Positions 1 through 9,380 of a stretch of 20,498 nt of DNA are shown here, piece by piece. Positions within the stretch are counted from its first letter, which is position 1. Each line of letters opens with the position of its first letter. Under the pieces are notes generated by a model. It made no database searches. It was not told where the DNA came from and worked only from the letters and a program-made list of their open reading frames with translations. The position numbers and the translations under genes were made by a program. This DNA comes from Entrophospora sp. SA101 (Eukaryota > Glomeromycota > Glomeromycetes > Entrophosporales > Entrophosporaceae): positions 15,348-35,845 of the forward strand of contig CAUDNR010004576.1 of the NCBI GenBank assembly GCA_958430865.1. Reading direction: 5' to 3'.

Positions 1-526
1 TGACTGTTTTAATGACTATGAATAGATAAGATAGTCTTTAATTGATTAATAAATAATATTTGCATGTTTTTTAAAAAAATATATATGAATAAATAATAAA
101 TAGTCTTTGATTAATTGATTAATTAATAATGATGATAATAATATTTAAAGCCTACTAAATTACTGACAATAATGATTAATCGATAATATTCGTTAAATTG
201 TTTCATCGTTGTATGATTGTATAATAAAGAAACATCTTTTAAAAATCCAAAGAAAGCATGTTGAAAAAAAATCTCGAATTCCATTTATTATTATTATCGA
301 TGACTTGGAAAATCAAATATTTATAACAGTGGAAATTTCGTAAAATCATGCAAGTTTTATTATGATTTGAGATTTTGTAAAATTTATACACATATAATAA
401 AACACGCTGTGTGGAAATAGATTTCTAGTAATAGTAATAAATAAATAAATAAATAAATAAAGTTTTGGGTAATGTTTAACTCGATATTTTTGCACTTTTA
501 CAATTTTTGCATATTTATTTATATGA
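1..526. other. AT-rich intergenic region, no gene seen
   Basis: I see no convincing coding frame here on either strand; all frames are cut by frequent TAA and TGA codons. A simple (ATAA)n repeat lies at about 436-461, shortly before the WD40-like gene. The stretch presumably contains that gene's promoter and 5'UTR, but no specific element can be named. Earlier exons of the downstream gene cannot be excluded, because a T-run ending in AG sits at 534-543. Confidence 0.5.
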
Positions 527-1936
527 ATGGGTCATTTTTTTAGTGAATTTGGATACAAAATATTTTCACTTTCTAATGGAGAGCTTCTTGGTAAATTCAC
601 TGATAATCATAATCAAGTTGGAACTCAATGTATTTCCATGAATGAAGAACTTATTGCATTGGGTACACATAAAGGAATCATTCATGTACTTTCATTGGCA
701 GATGAAAGAAAAATTGCACAATTTGAAGTATTTAATGATCGGGTATGTTTGTATAATAAAATAACAAGTGTAATTATTTTTAAAAGTTATTATTAATAAT
801 AACAAATTTCCCTCCAAATAAAAATAAAAAATAAGCAGATTGCAGGGATTCAACTTGTTGGTAATAACATGGTAATTTCAGTTTCATCAATAAATGGAAT
901 TATTGAAGTTTTTAATGTGAAAACTCATGAATGTATTCACAAATCCACCATCCTAAAAACATCGATTAGTTCATGTACAATTGATTATTACAGTGATGCT
1001 AAATGTGATATATTATGCATTGCACCACAAGGATCAGTTTTTCATTTAAGATGGGATTTTAATATGACATCATCAACGACAAATTTGATGGAAAATGAAG
1101 ATGGTGACGAGGAAGAAAAATTAAGAGGAATATTTTCAAAGGAACCAAAGATACTTTATAAAAATGAAGATTTTCTACACAAAATATTATGTGTTGGAAT
1201 CGATTCTAAATACAATCATGGAATAATTGGATCTTTACTTTCTTATCCTGCAAAAAGTAAATTATTGATTTATAATCCAAATAAAGGACCTTATGACATG
1301 GATAATAGTATTATAAAATCTTTAACCCCATCACCTTCTCCGTCTCTTTCTCCATCACTTTCATCGTCTTGTCTTCCATCACCTTCTCTCGCTTCATCAC
1401 TTCTTCCATCTCCATTCCTTGCCATATCGTCGTCGTCGTCATCATCTTCATCATCTTCCTCATCTACCACAACCAACACTGCTGCTAATAGTAATAACAG
1501 TAGTTATAGTTCTAATTTTTTATTATCATCACCAGATACTTCACCATCTGTCGTTACTAGTACATCTTTGGAAAATATAATAAATACAGTATTTGTTGCA
1601 TTAAGCATTGACGAGGAAAGAATCGTGGCTGGATGTTCTCGGGGGAGAATTTTTTGTTACGATTTCAACGTAAATGATGATATTAAGGATGATTATGACG
1701 ACGATGATGAGAGCGTTGGTTGTAGTGGAAATGATGAAGATTATAACAGCAGTAATAGTAATGATTGTCACAAATCAAATGACACAGCTGCTTCTATTAG
1801 TAGTAGCAATAATAATAATAATAATACTTTAACAAATTATTTAACATCGTTATCAATATCAAAACCTCGCAAAAAAATAAATAATCATTTTAATGGGAAG
1901 AACAAATTTAGTAGTAATGAAAAGCCCTTTCTTTAA
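527..1936 (+). CDS. WD40-like beta-propeller protein with low-complexity insertions (two exons)
   Basis: Exons 527-742 and 839-1936 join in phase 0 across a 96-nt intron (743-838; GTATGT donor, AAGCAG acceptor), giving 437 aa. At the junction FNDR runs into IAGIQLVGNNMVISVSS, which restores a WD40-type strand pattern. Blade-like segments are visible: YKIFSLSNGELLGKF, LIALGTHKGIIHVLSL, MVISVSSINGIIEVFN and, near the C-terminus, RIVAGCSRGRIFCYDF. The usual WD dipeptides are mostly lost, so the fold is an inference. Between the blades is a Ser/Pro-rich insertion at about residues 232-312, including a run of about 14 Ser, and there is an Asp/Asn/Ser-rich tail from about residue 351. Such propellers are normally protein-binding scaffolds; no specific partner is recognisable. 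The start at 527 directly follows a stop (524-526), but the acceptor-like TTTTTTTAG at 534-543 could instead open an internal exon, so the N-terminus is uncertain. Confidence 0.7.
1428..1466 (+). repeat. Ser-coding trinucleotide microsatellite
   Basis: A run of TCG, TCA and TCT/TCC triplets encodes about 14 consecutive Ser inside the WD40-like gene. It lies between predicted blades, so length changes in steps of three would be tolerated. The opposite strand is open here only because of the repeat. Confidence 0.8.
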
Positions 1937-2206
1937 TTGATTGGTTGTTGATTGATATTATATAATGTAATTTAATTTAATTATTTTGTAAAAATAAAGT
2001 TTAACTCGTTTACTTATGAAATTACTCCAATCCATTAATTCTTCGGGAATTTGTATTAACAACAATCATTTTATAAATTCGATTTTTAATTGATTCAGAA
2101 ATCAATTCCTTGCTAATCTTTCACAATTATAAAATCCAATAACTTGTAAATTTTTACAAGTCTTTCCATAATTACACCAAAAAACGATTTGTCATTTGCA
2201 TCGTGA

Positions 2207-2371
2207 AATTCGATTTTTGTCAAAAGATATTTTAGAGTCCAATTCGTCGAAACTTTGATTAGTGTAGTGGTTGTTGAATGTGATGGTGATGGAAATGTCG
2301 TAATTGAAGATGCCGGTCATAAATTGATTGACGACCAAAATCAATTATCTTTAAAAATGAAGGATGGTTAA
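2207..2371 (+). pseudogene. Coding-like remnant, unrecognised
   Basis: The frame is open for 54 codons between a TGA (2204-2206) and a TAA (2369-2371), with no Met near the start. The peptide reads like real protein, with LISVVVVECDGDGNVVIEDA followed by GHKLIDDQNQLSLKMKDG. This has strong alternation of hydrophobic and acidic residues and codon use like the neighbouring genes. It could be the last exon of a gene or a relic. I do not recognise the family. No partner exon with matching splice sites was found upstream. Confidence 0.35.
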
Positions 2372-2488
2372 AAATAAGAAAATTTATTGGATTACTATTA
2401 AATTTCTTTGAAATTATGTGAATTGATATTTTATAAAACGAATAAACGATGAAATAATCATCATAATCATCATTATAATTGTTTAATG

Positions 2489-2700
2489 TTAATTCCTTTT
2501 CGTCATATTTATAGAATCAAGAAATTTTGAATAATGGACGATGACCAAGTATAGGGATACCAATTCTGCACCAATGTCTATATTCACTAAAATACACGAA
2601 AATCCTGTTTTATAATTGATCGTGCCCAGTTTTTGATCTTCTTCATCTCCATGATAAATATGCAAGGTTATATTTATTAATAACTCTGGTGGGAAAAACA
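2489..2700 (-). pseudogene. Exon-like open stretch, unrecognised
   Basis: On the minus strand an acceptor-like TTTTTTCCCACCAG precedes an open frame that reads ELLINITLHIYHGDEEDQ, then LGTINYKTGFSCILVNIDIG, and then a hydrophobic end. A GTATCC donor-like site follows the GAEL residues at about 2563. The composition looks coding, but no start Met is present: the frame runs upstream into the (GAAA)n repeat. No family is recognised. It may be an internal exon of a decayed gene; confidence is low. Confidence 0.25.
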
Positions 2701-2737
2701 TTGCTATTATTATTATTAGAAGAGAAATCAAAGAAAT

Positions 2738-2761
2738 CAAAGAAAGAAAGAAAGAAAGAAA
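2738..2761. repeat. (GAAA)n microsatellite
   Basis: About five and a half tandem copies of GAAA follow two looser GAAATCA units. No coding role is seen. Confidence 0.8.
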
Positions 2762-3000
2762 TTATTCATACCTTTATTTATATTTAATAAATATATAGAC
2801 TATTTATCATTATGAACTTCAATGTAAATATTTATTTGTCATTGTTGTCATAAAATGTAACTAACTGATGTTTATTTGATTTAAAAGAAACTAATCATTC
2901 ATGAAAAAAAATCACTAGCACAACTATAACCGACAATGACCACATCAACAGTTTGCCTTCGATAGTAGATACAAATATTTGTAATTAATTACTGCTAACT

Positions 3001-3361
3001 AATGACATGAATGTTAGGATGGAAAGATAATTATTCATGGTCATGTTATTTCCAGCATTTAAAGCGGCCGGAAGAGACAAATATTTATGCGCTAATATTG
3101 CCGATATAGGAAATTCTCATTCCACCACTCAAAAGTGTCAGTATTGGGTCCTGCTTGTTCCGTGATATTTTCATCAAGATAATTATCAACCTCATTTACT
3201 TTTTCTTTTATTGCAAATGATTCGAGTAATTCATTATTTGTGTTTAATTTGAAATTTAGCTCATTGTAATTTCTTCTTTTTGGCTCATTGTCTGGGATGG
3301 GGGCTGAGGATGAGTGGCTGGCGGTTAGGTTCGTCAAATTCTGAAGGACCCAACTTGTCAT
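3001..3361 (-). pseudogene. Decayed hAT-family transposase C-terminal (dimerisation) region
   Basis: Read on the minus strand, the first frame (3361 down to 3092) ends EVDNYLDENI then NTDTFEWWNEN. This matches the hAT dimerisation motif pattern of ExDxYL, a short spacer and then a WWxxN motif. After a frame change near 3090 the sequence continues AHKYLSLPAA, then NAGNNMTMNNYLSILTFMSL. That corresponds to the hAT block KYLxIPAxSxxSERxFSxAGNxMT, with the Ser-Glu-Arg stretch deleted. Family members carry a DDE-type catalytic core upstream; none is readable here. The fragment is therefore a dead C-terminal relic. I found no convincing terminal inverted repeats or 8-bp target duplication around it. 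Confidence 0.6.
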
Positions 3362-3602
3362 GATTTGAATTTCTTCTATGTTTTCTGTATAAAATATAAC
3401 GCAATTTCAAATTTATCAATATCATCTCCTTCTTCTCCTAAATCTTTTAATTTTCTTTAATGTTTCAACAATTGATAATATCGATGAAATTGTTGCATAC
3501 AAAAGAACTTGTAACTTCGTCAAATGGCTCAAGAAGATGCCCATCATCCTGTCTATCATTTCTACTATCTTTATGATGTAAATGAATAACAGTATAACTC
3601 TT

Positions 3603-3747
3603 GTTTCAACGGAGTGACTGGACACATATTATATAAGAAAATTTCCGTTGAAACGAAATTACTAATCGCGTTTCAACGGATTTTTTATGTTTCTATAATA
3701 ATAATGTGTAATGGTAACAAAGATTTTTAAAATCCATCGAAACGCGA
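3603..3747. repeat. Cluster of inverted GTTTCAACGGA repeats
   Basis: The motif GTTTCAACGGA occurs at 3603-3613, its reverse complement TCCGTTGAAAC at 3644-3654, and the motif again at 3670-3680. A variant, TCCATCGAAACGCGA, lies at 3733-3747. The 3666-3680 and 3733-3747 copies match as a 15-bp inverted repeat with two mismatches and could be the ends of a small MITE of about 80 bp. The 3644/3670 pair can also form a hairpin. No gene lies inside. Confidence 0.6.
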
Positions 3748-4423
3748 GTTTAATTATATATTCATGTTGGAACTTCACTATTATTTTCAAGTATATTTGT
3801 AGATGAAATTTCAGGTGATTCATCATCAAATTAGACTTTTTTTTTGTACTTCTAATGTTTTATTAACAATTGGTACGCCACAAATGGCAACCCTTCGAAA
3901 TATTATCATTTTATAGTATATTTTTCTAAACCATATGTGATGGGCACATGATATTTTCATTCAACCAATGACCGGTAATTCTAATATGTCCCAATTTTTA
4001 CTTCCTGATGTCCAAATTCACATGAATTAATTATTAAAGGTAAAGAGATTCTCCGCTAATAACTCAAATCTGGATTAAAAATAGCATTTTTCATTTTTGT
4101 ATAGCATAAGAATTTAATTATAGATCAATGTAATGTATTAGGTAATATGTATGTTAAAAAGAAATATTTAACACAAAAAAATTGATGATAATTATAAATT
4201 TATTTCATTTAAAAGAACCAATGTTTTTTTTCAAAACCGATTCACATCTTTTTATAGAAATTGCTTTCTTTATCGGGACTTCAAAAATGTAAAATAATTT
4301 AAATAATTCCTTTTCTATATTTTCTTTTTATATCTCCATAAACGGGGTTTCATTTTATATATATAATATATATAATATAGTGTAAAATTTGATTAAATCT
4401 ACTATATATCATAATCAAAAAAA
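3748..4423. other. Intergenic and promoter region before the kinase gene
   Basis: No coding frame is seen. The last part holds an alternating TATATA tract at about 4357-4380, some 45-65 bp before the kinase ATG. It could act as a TATA-like promoter element, although such tracts are frequent in this AT-rich DNA. Confidence 0.35.
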
Positions 4424-6128
4424 ATGTCGTTTCACAATTTATTATCATCAGACAGAAAAAATTTTGTATTTGGAACTTATTCTGAATTACTTAATAATGC
4501 TACACAGATTGCAAATGATACTTCATCAAACACATCTTTCAGAGAAATTCAAAAGGCTACATTTTTATCATTAGTAGCTGAAAATGAATCACTTTTAAAA
4601 AATGAAAAGGAATATTGTAAAGAAAGATTTATTTGTGATTTTGAATTAGATAATGCAAATTATAAATTTGGTGAATTAAAAGAATGCCTTAATTGTAAAT
4701 TAGACAGATATTCAGAAAGATTTTGTGAAAACTGTATTTGTTTACATTTACAAGAGCTTTTTAATACATGGTCATCTGGAAATGGAATCATTGATAATTT
4801 TATTCAAGAATGTCAAAAGCTCTCATCTCTTCCTACACAAATTATGGAATGGATCCCATTTGATCAATTTGAAAAAGTGGAATATTTAACTAAGTGAGGT
4901 TTTGGTACCATTTATACTGCCACATGGAGAAGAGGGCATATATCTGACTATGATGAAAATAAAAAAAAATTTATTTATCATGGATCTCAAGGTATAGCAT
5001 TAAAACTACTAAATAATTCAAATGAGTTAGGGAAAAAATTTTTTGATGAGGTCAGTAGTAAATTATTTTAAATTAAAAAAAAATATTATATTAAACATTA
5101 CATTAATTGACTTTCATATAATATTTCAGGCATTAAATTATTGTAAAATCAAATCTGGATTGATTGTTCCCTGTTATGGTATAACTAAATTCCCAGAAAA
5201 CAGAGGCTATGCAATAGTTCTAAATTATATTCCAGAAGGAAATTTAAGAGATTATTTGCAAAAAAATCATTCAAATTTAACTTTAAAAGATAGAATTACA
5301 ATATTTGAATGTTTATGTCGCTCATTATATGATATACATCAAAAAGATTTAATACATTGTGATTTACACAGTGGTAATATATTGGTCCAAGGAAATTGGT
5401 GTTTTATTACAGATTTGGGATTATGTGGACCAGTTGATGATGAGTCATCAAACAAAATATATGGAATTACATCATATATTGCACCTGAAATTTTTAGAAA
5501 AAAAAGCAAAAGCACAAAAGAATCAGATGTATATAGCATTGGAATGTTGATGTGGGAACTGTTTTCAGGATATCCACCTTTTGATGATAGAGCACATGAT
5601 CATCATTTAATTATGGAAATTTGTAAAGGTTTAAGACCACCAATTTTATCAAATATGCCAAAAGAATATGCAAAAATGATGCAAAAATGTTGGGATGTTG
5701 ATCCATCTAAAAGACCAACTATTGGAGAGCTTTCAGATTTTGCTGAAGATTTTGAAATAAAAGTTTATAAAATTGAATATTTAAGCGATGAAACTATAAT
5801 TTCTACAAATAATAAATTACAACAAATACAAAAATCACATCCATTAGCATATCATTCAAGCAGAATATTAGATGATGATATTGCTAAATATAAAAGTTTA
5901 CAACATGATTTTGAACTTGGTCCGGTATCTGAAGTAATTGAAATTGAATATAGAAGCTTACAAAATGATTTTGAACTTGCTCCAATATCTGAAGTAATTT
6001 CTGAAATTGATCATTCAAGCAGAATATTAGATGATGATATTGCTAAATATAAAAGTTTACAAGGCTTGGTCCAGTATCTAAAGTTGTTTCTGGAATTGAT
6101 GATAATGAAAGTAATTAAACTTTATTAA
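4424..6128 (+). pseudogene. Tyrosine-kinase-like protein kinase with an in-frame stop in the ATP loop and a shifted tail
   Basis: Exons 4424-5050 and 5130-6128 join in phase 0 (intron 5051-5129, GTCAGT...TTTCAG). The leader has a Cys cluster (C88, C91, C101, C104, C106) that may bind zinc, then TWSSGNGIIDNFIQE and EWIPFDQFEKVEYLTK. This is the layout of the large Rhizophagus kinase family. The kinase domain keeps GFGTIY, the IALK lysine, HCDLHSGNIL with catalytic Asp at about 287, TDLG in place of DFG, YIAPE, SDVYSIGMLMWEL and KRPT. Two lesions are visible. TGA at 4895-4897 replaces the first Gly codon of the loop (K-stop-GFG), one substitution from GGA. A deletion near 6062 shifts the tail so that it ends at 6128, where the ancestral frame would end at 6116-6118. 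AAGTGAGG at the stop resembles a splice donor, but using it would remove the ATP loop. A full-length product would need readthrough, or the stop could be a base-call error. Confidence 0.85.
5853..6062 (+). repeat. Direct repeat in the kinase C-terminal tail
   Basis: A 51-bp block encoding HSSRILDDDIAKYKSLQ occurs at 5853-5903 and again, identically, at 6012-6062. Between them is a second-order repeat: YRSLQNDFELAPISEVI echoes YKSLQHDFELGPVSEVI. The offset of 159 nt keeps the reading frame. Identity at the nucleotide level points to a recent duplication or gene conversion. The frame-shifting deletion follows the second copy directly. Confidence 0.9.
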
Positions 6129-6830
6129 TCAACTGAAATTCATTAATTGTTAATTTTTTACTGAATTTTAATTTTCAATTAAAATTAGATTCTAGTAACA
6201 ATAATAATGCCAAAAGAAATGGTGTATGAAATAGTTGATGAAATTAAGGAGACTAATGAAATGATCGTGGAATGGAATCAAGGCAACATACAATAGTGTT
6301 TAAGTAAAGAAATGAAAAATTTGTTTTGTCTTTCCTTTTTATTTATTATTTTTTATTTATAATAATTTATTTTATTAATTAAATATCATTTGAAGCAAGG
6401 ATGTTATTGTTATTTAGTTTATACTGTATTTTATATCCCGGATTAAAGTTTTTTAAAAATTAATTCTAGAAATTATGATTTATTCTTTTATATAGTAAAT
6501 AAATAATTCTAGGTTTAATAATTCTATCTGTATCTTTTTTTACATAAAAAACTCTAAAATTTGCTGTCTCCTTCTAAATTTCACAAATTAATTATCAATT
6601 TGCGTTGTGCGAGAAATATTTGGTTTCTCTAAAAATGCTTCACTTTCATTGCGTTGTGTTGCATTACCATGCATTGCTGCTACTATGCATTACTATGCAC
6701 CATTCTTCCGATTTAGTTTTATTTCTTTATATATAAGAAAATATAAAGATGCATGTAGATATTTGATTGATCTGAGATTTTTGTTTAAAAAATTTTAAAG
6801 GATGCATTTTGAATGGTGTGTATAAAGTGT
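6129..6830. other. Kinase 3' flank and intergenic region
   Basis: The first part (6129 to about 6170) is homologous to the flank of the inverted tail copy near 18400, so it belonged to the duplicated unit. A short coding-like stretch (about 6180-6290, including MPKEMVYEIVDEIKE) follows but has no start or splice context. Around 6650-6710 the motif ATGCATTACTATGCA is imperfectly repeated. No gene is seen. Confidence 0.4.
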
Positions 6831-6972
6831 GTACTATAGTATAGTACATGCCCTATAATATACAGTCAACACCTTCGTGTGCACCCTCTCGAAATGCACG
6901 CTCACGAGTGATGGTGATATGTTTCCAAGGGGTGCACTTAGAAGAGGTTGACAGTATGTATAGTACTATACT
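6831..6972. mobile_element. Nested inverted repeat, MITE-like, with Tc1/mariner-type TA ends
   Basis: The inner element, 6861-6956, begins TACAGTCAACACCTTC and ends GAAGAGGTTGACAGTA. The termini match as inverted repeats at about 11 of 14 positions inside flanking TA dinucleotides, and GTGCACCC recurs inverted further in (6880-6887 against GGGTGCAC at 6929-6936). Outside it AGTATAGTAC (6838-6847) pairs perfectly with GTACTATACT (6963-6972), and GTACTATA/TATAGTAC at 6831-6847 is itself palindromic. There is no coding capacity, so this fits a small non-autonomous element inserted in or next to an older palindrome. Confidence 0.55.
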
Positions 6973-7579
6973 GGAGACGTATTGCTATGTTGAACTTGGA
7001 ATTTTTTTTAGTATTTCTAAACAACTTTTAAATTAGTATGCATTTTCAATAAATGGATTTATCATTCTTTTTTCAACAAATATCTCTTTTTTAATGTTAA
7101 TAATTATACACACAATATAACGATTAGATATTCTCTTTCCCCAACAAATATCTCTTGTTTAATATCAGTATTATATAATTATTAACCAATACAATGAAAA
7201 CCTCTGTTAATTATTTTGTTTGAAAAGAAATTAAAATGTCTCTTGATACTCAAATTTTCTTTTTTAATAAAAAATGTCTTTTATTTTTGTCTTGTCAATA
7301 GTAACAGGTACTGAATGCATAGATGAATGATGATTTCACCAAAATAACAAAGCATTTTGAATAATTCAGAAATACTAAAGAATTTTCCAATTAATCTCTT
7401 GGATCGGAACTATTCCTAAAAAAAATTTTTTAATAATCATTTATTTTACCAAATATTAATTAGACGCATTGCAACATAATAAATATGAATTTAAAAACAT
7501 ACAAAATTCGCTACAAGTTAGTATTTTAAATATATAACATCCGTTGTAACAAGGTCCATTATAGCAAGGTTTGACTGTA
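6861..7579. mobile_element. Possible larger TA-flanked element (tentative)
   Basis: The right boundary reads AAGGTTTGACTGTA at 7566-7579, whose complement TACAGTCAAACCTT resembles the left end at 6861 (TACAGTCAACACCTT). Just inside the right end, ACCTTGTTACAACGGATGTT (complement) is typical of Tc1/mariner/pogo-like termini. No transposase frame lies between them. Either these are the ends of one non-autonomous element of about 719 bp, or two unrelated termini of the same superfamily. Confidence 0.3.
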
Positions 7580-8289
7580 CAAGAAAGAGATAACAAGCGA
7601 GAACCAAAGTAAATCTGTAAATTAATTAATAGACAAGCACATAATTACTGTGTATCAACTGATAAGAGCAGCCCAAACTTAAGCCATCATCAGCCATACT
7701 TGTTAATTAACAGAAAGGTTTTAATTTGACCAATTACCCAAGTACTGCGTTTTATTGCGTGTCATATCCTGACAAGTAGTTCGTGATTTAAAAATATGTT
7801 TTAAGACCAACATGATCTTTAAGCTAAATACCCTTTACTCGTTATTGACTTCCCAATTGAAGGTATAAACCTGAAATTACGCAGTAAGGTATAGACCTAA
7901 AGTATATTATTGTGTAAAAGAATTAACCATCATATATATATAAATTTATATGTCCATCTCCACACATTAAGATATATATTTTAAACTCGTGAACGTCTAT
8001 GTTAAACTTGCAATTTCTTTTTATTTCGAGCTCAAAAGTTATGTATCAAACGACTATACTAACTTTTTCATCTTTCTATTTTAAACAAGAAAAATAATAC
8101 CATCTAAAGTTTTTTAATAAGAATACTCTGCCCTTAAATAATTAAGCATGTTTATATAGAACAAACTTAATTACAGATTCATCTTTATTATCGTCAAGTG
8201 AAAGAGATCTAATGCCGCTATTCAGACTTAAAATTTTTCATTTCAAACCTTCACCTTTTTTTATTTCCATTTTTTTTATTTTTTGTTTT
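7580..8289. other. Intergenic region, no gene seen
   Basis: Every frame is interrupted frequently and no family motif is visible on either strand. The T-rich stretch at about 8250-8300 lies just downstream of the minus-strand FBPase pseudogene stop and looks like its 3' flank. Confidence 0.45.
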
Positions 8290-9380
8290 TCATTTTTTCT
8301 TATTAGATCTTTGAAAAATCGGCATAAAATTTTCTATATCTTCAACATCATCTTTACTGCCCAAGAAAATAGGACATTCCGGTACGATATCAAGCATTCG
8401 TTTCTACCATCTGTAGTTTTGCCACCAGCTTGTTCAGCTAAAAAGACCATTTGGAAACATTCTTACAAGATACGAAGCTTACCATTTTTTGATTTTTTGT
8501 CAGTTGGATATGCGAAGATTCCACCGTATAACAGAGTACTATGAACATCAGCAACCATTGAACCAATGTAACGAGCTGAATAAGGATCTTTACCTTCTGG
8601 CGGATATTGAAATATTTCTTGCATGGTTCATACCAATATTTTTCATTTCCCTCATTTATTGAATATATTTTTCCACGAGACATATAGATTTCTGATTTGT
8701 TTTAATTGAGCGAGGAAATAAGTAAATCAACTAACTGGATGGATAGATTAATTAGATGTATTAATGTTTACATTAGGATGAGTAAGAATAAATTTTCCAA
8801 TTGCCTAAAAAGATAAAAAAAATAAAATCATATGTAATTGTCAACAAAATTAATGATTATTAATTAATTGTCCTTACGTCAAATAGTTACTACCAGCGTC
8901 GGATCAAATACCGTCAACAATGATTGAATATTCGTCCTTCCGAAACCATTTACAGCAAACTTTACCAGATGAAAAAAATGTATCAACAAAATCTCATTGG
9001 AAATCACATCCCTATTTTTTTTTGTTCTTTACCTGAAATATTTGTTGAATCACCTGCAAGTCCAATTCTGAATTATTTGGGAAGGGAAAAGAAGGTAATT
9101 CTTTGGTTTCAATTCATAAATTACATATGATATATATATATCAATTATTGACAATTATTATTATTAATTACTATTAATTGCTGTTATTTATTACTTACAA
9201 ATTCAAAAGTCTAGCTTTTCTAACCTTAGTAGCTACAAATCTACAACCAAGTTGAATTGCATTTAACAATGTTGTCAAATCGCCACCTGTATCTTTATGT
9301 TTATGTTGTTCATCAAGAACATGTCTTGTCAATGTGATAATATCAGTTGTAACCTTTACTTCGGCTGAACTATTTATTTT
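8290..9380 (-). pseudogene. Fructose-1,6-bisphosphatase pseudogene
   Basis: Intact FBPase hydrolyses fructose-1,6-bisphosphate to fructose-6-phosphate in gluconeogenesis. The minus strand shows its blocks in order: TTDIITLTRHVLDEQHKHKD and LTTLLNAIQLGCRFVATKVR (9350-9199); an intron (9198-9068, GTAAGT...CAG) whose splicing restores LLNLIGLAGDSTNISGKEQKK; DVISNEI; VFDP; an intron (8877-8805); [73 protein letters not shown]; and LDIVPECPIFLGSKDDVEDI, stop at 8290-8292. Damage: a frameshift at KKIG (about 9018), a further shift at the metal-site region (VFDP then DAGSN in another frame), loss of some 60 residues of the middle, about 75 nt of extra sequence before SRGK, a shift after EPCKKYF, a TAA after KLRIL and a shift before LDIVPE. 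No in-frame Met precedes TTDIITL. The gene cannot make an enzyme, and a working copy is expected elsewhere. Confidence 0.9.

Noticed and set aside
3422..3625. 67-codon minus-strand frame upstream of the hAT relic
   Set aside because: No family motif and a poly-Arg end from a TCTTCTCC-type repeat. Another frame there (HHKDSRNDRQDDGHLLEPFD) looks more protein-like but is short and unrecognised.
6607..7036. Two open frames of about 62-63 codons
   Set aside because: They run through repeated ATGCATTACTATGCA units and the palindromic MITE; composition is repeat-driven.
8212..8544. 110-codon plus-strand open frame
   Set aside because: It is antisense to the FBPase pseudogene, and its peptide is a phenylalanine-rich product of T-runs with no family signal.
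8924..9130. 68-codon plus-strand open frame
   Set aside because: Antisense to the FBPase exon that encodes GLAGDSTNISGKEQKK; no independent evidence.
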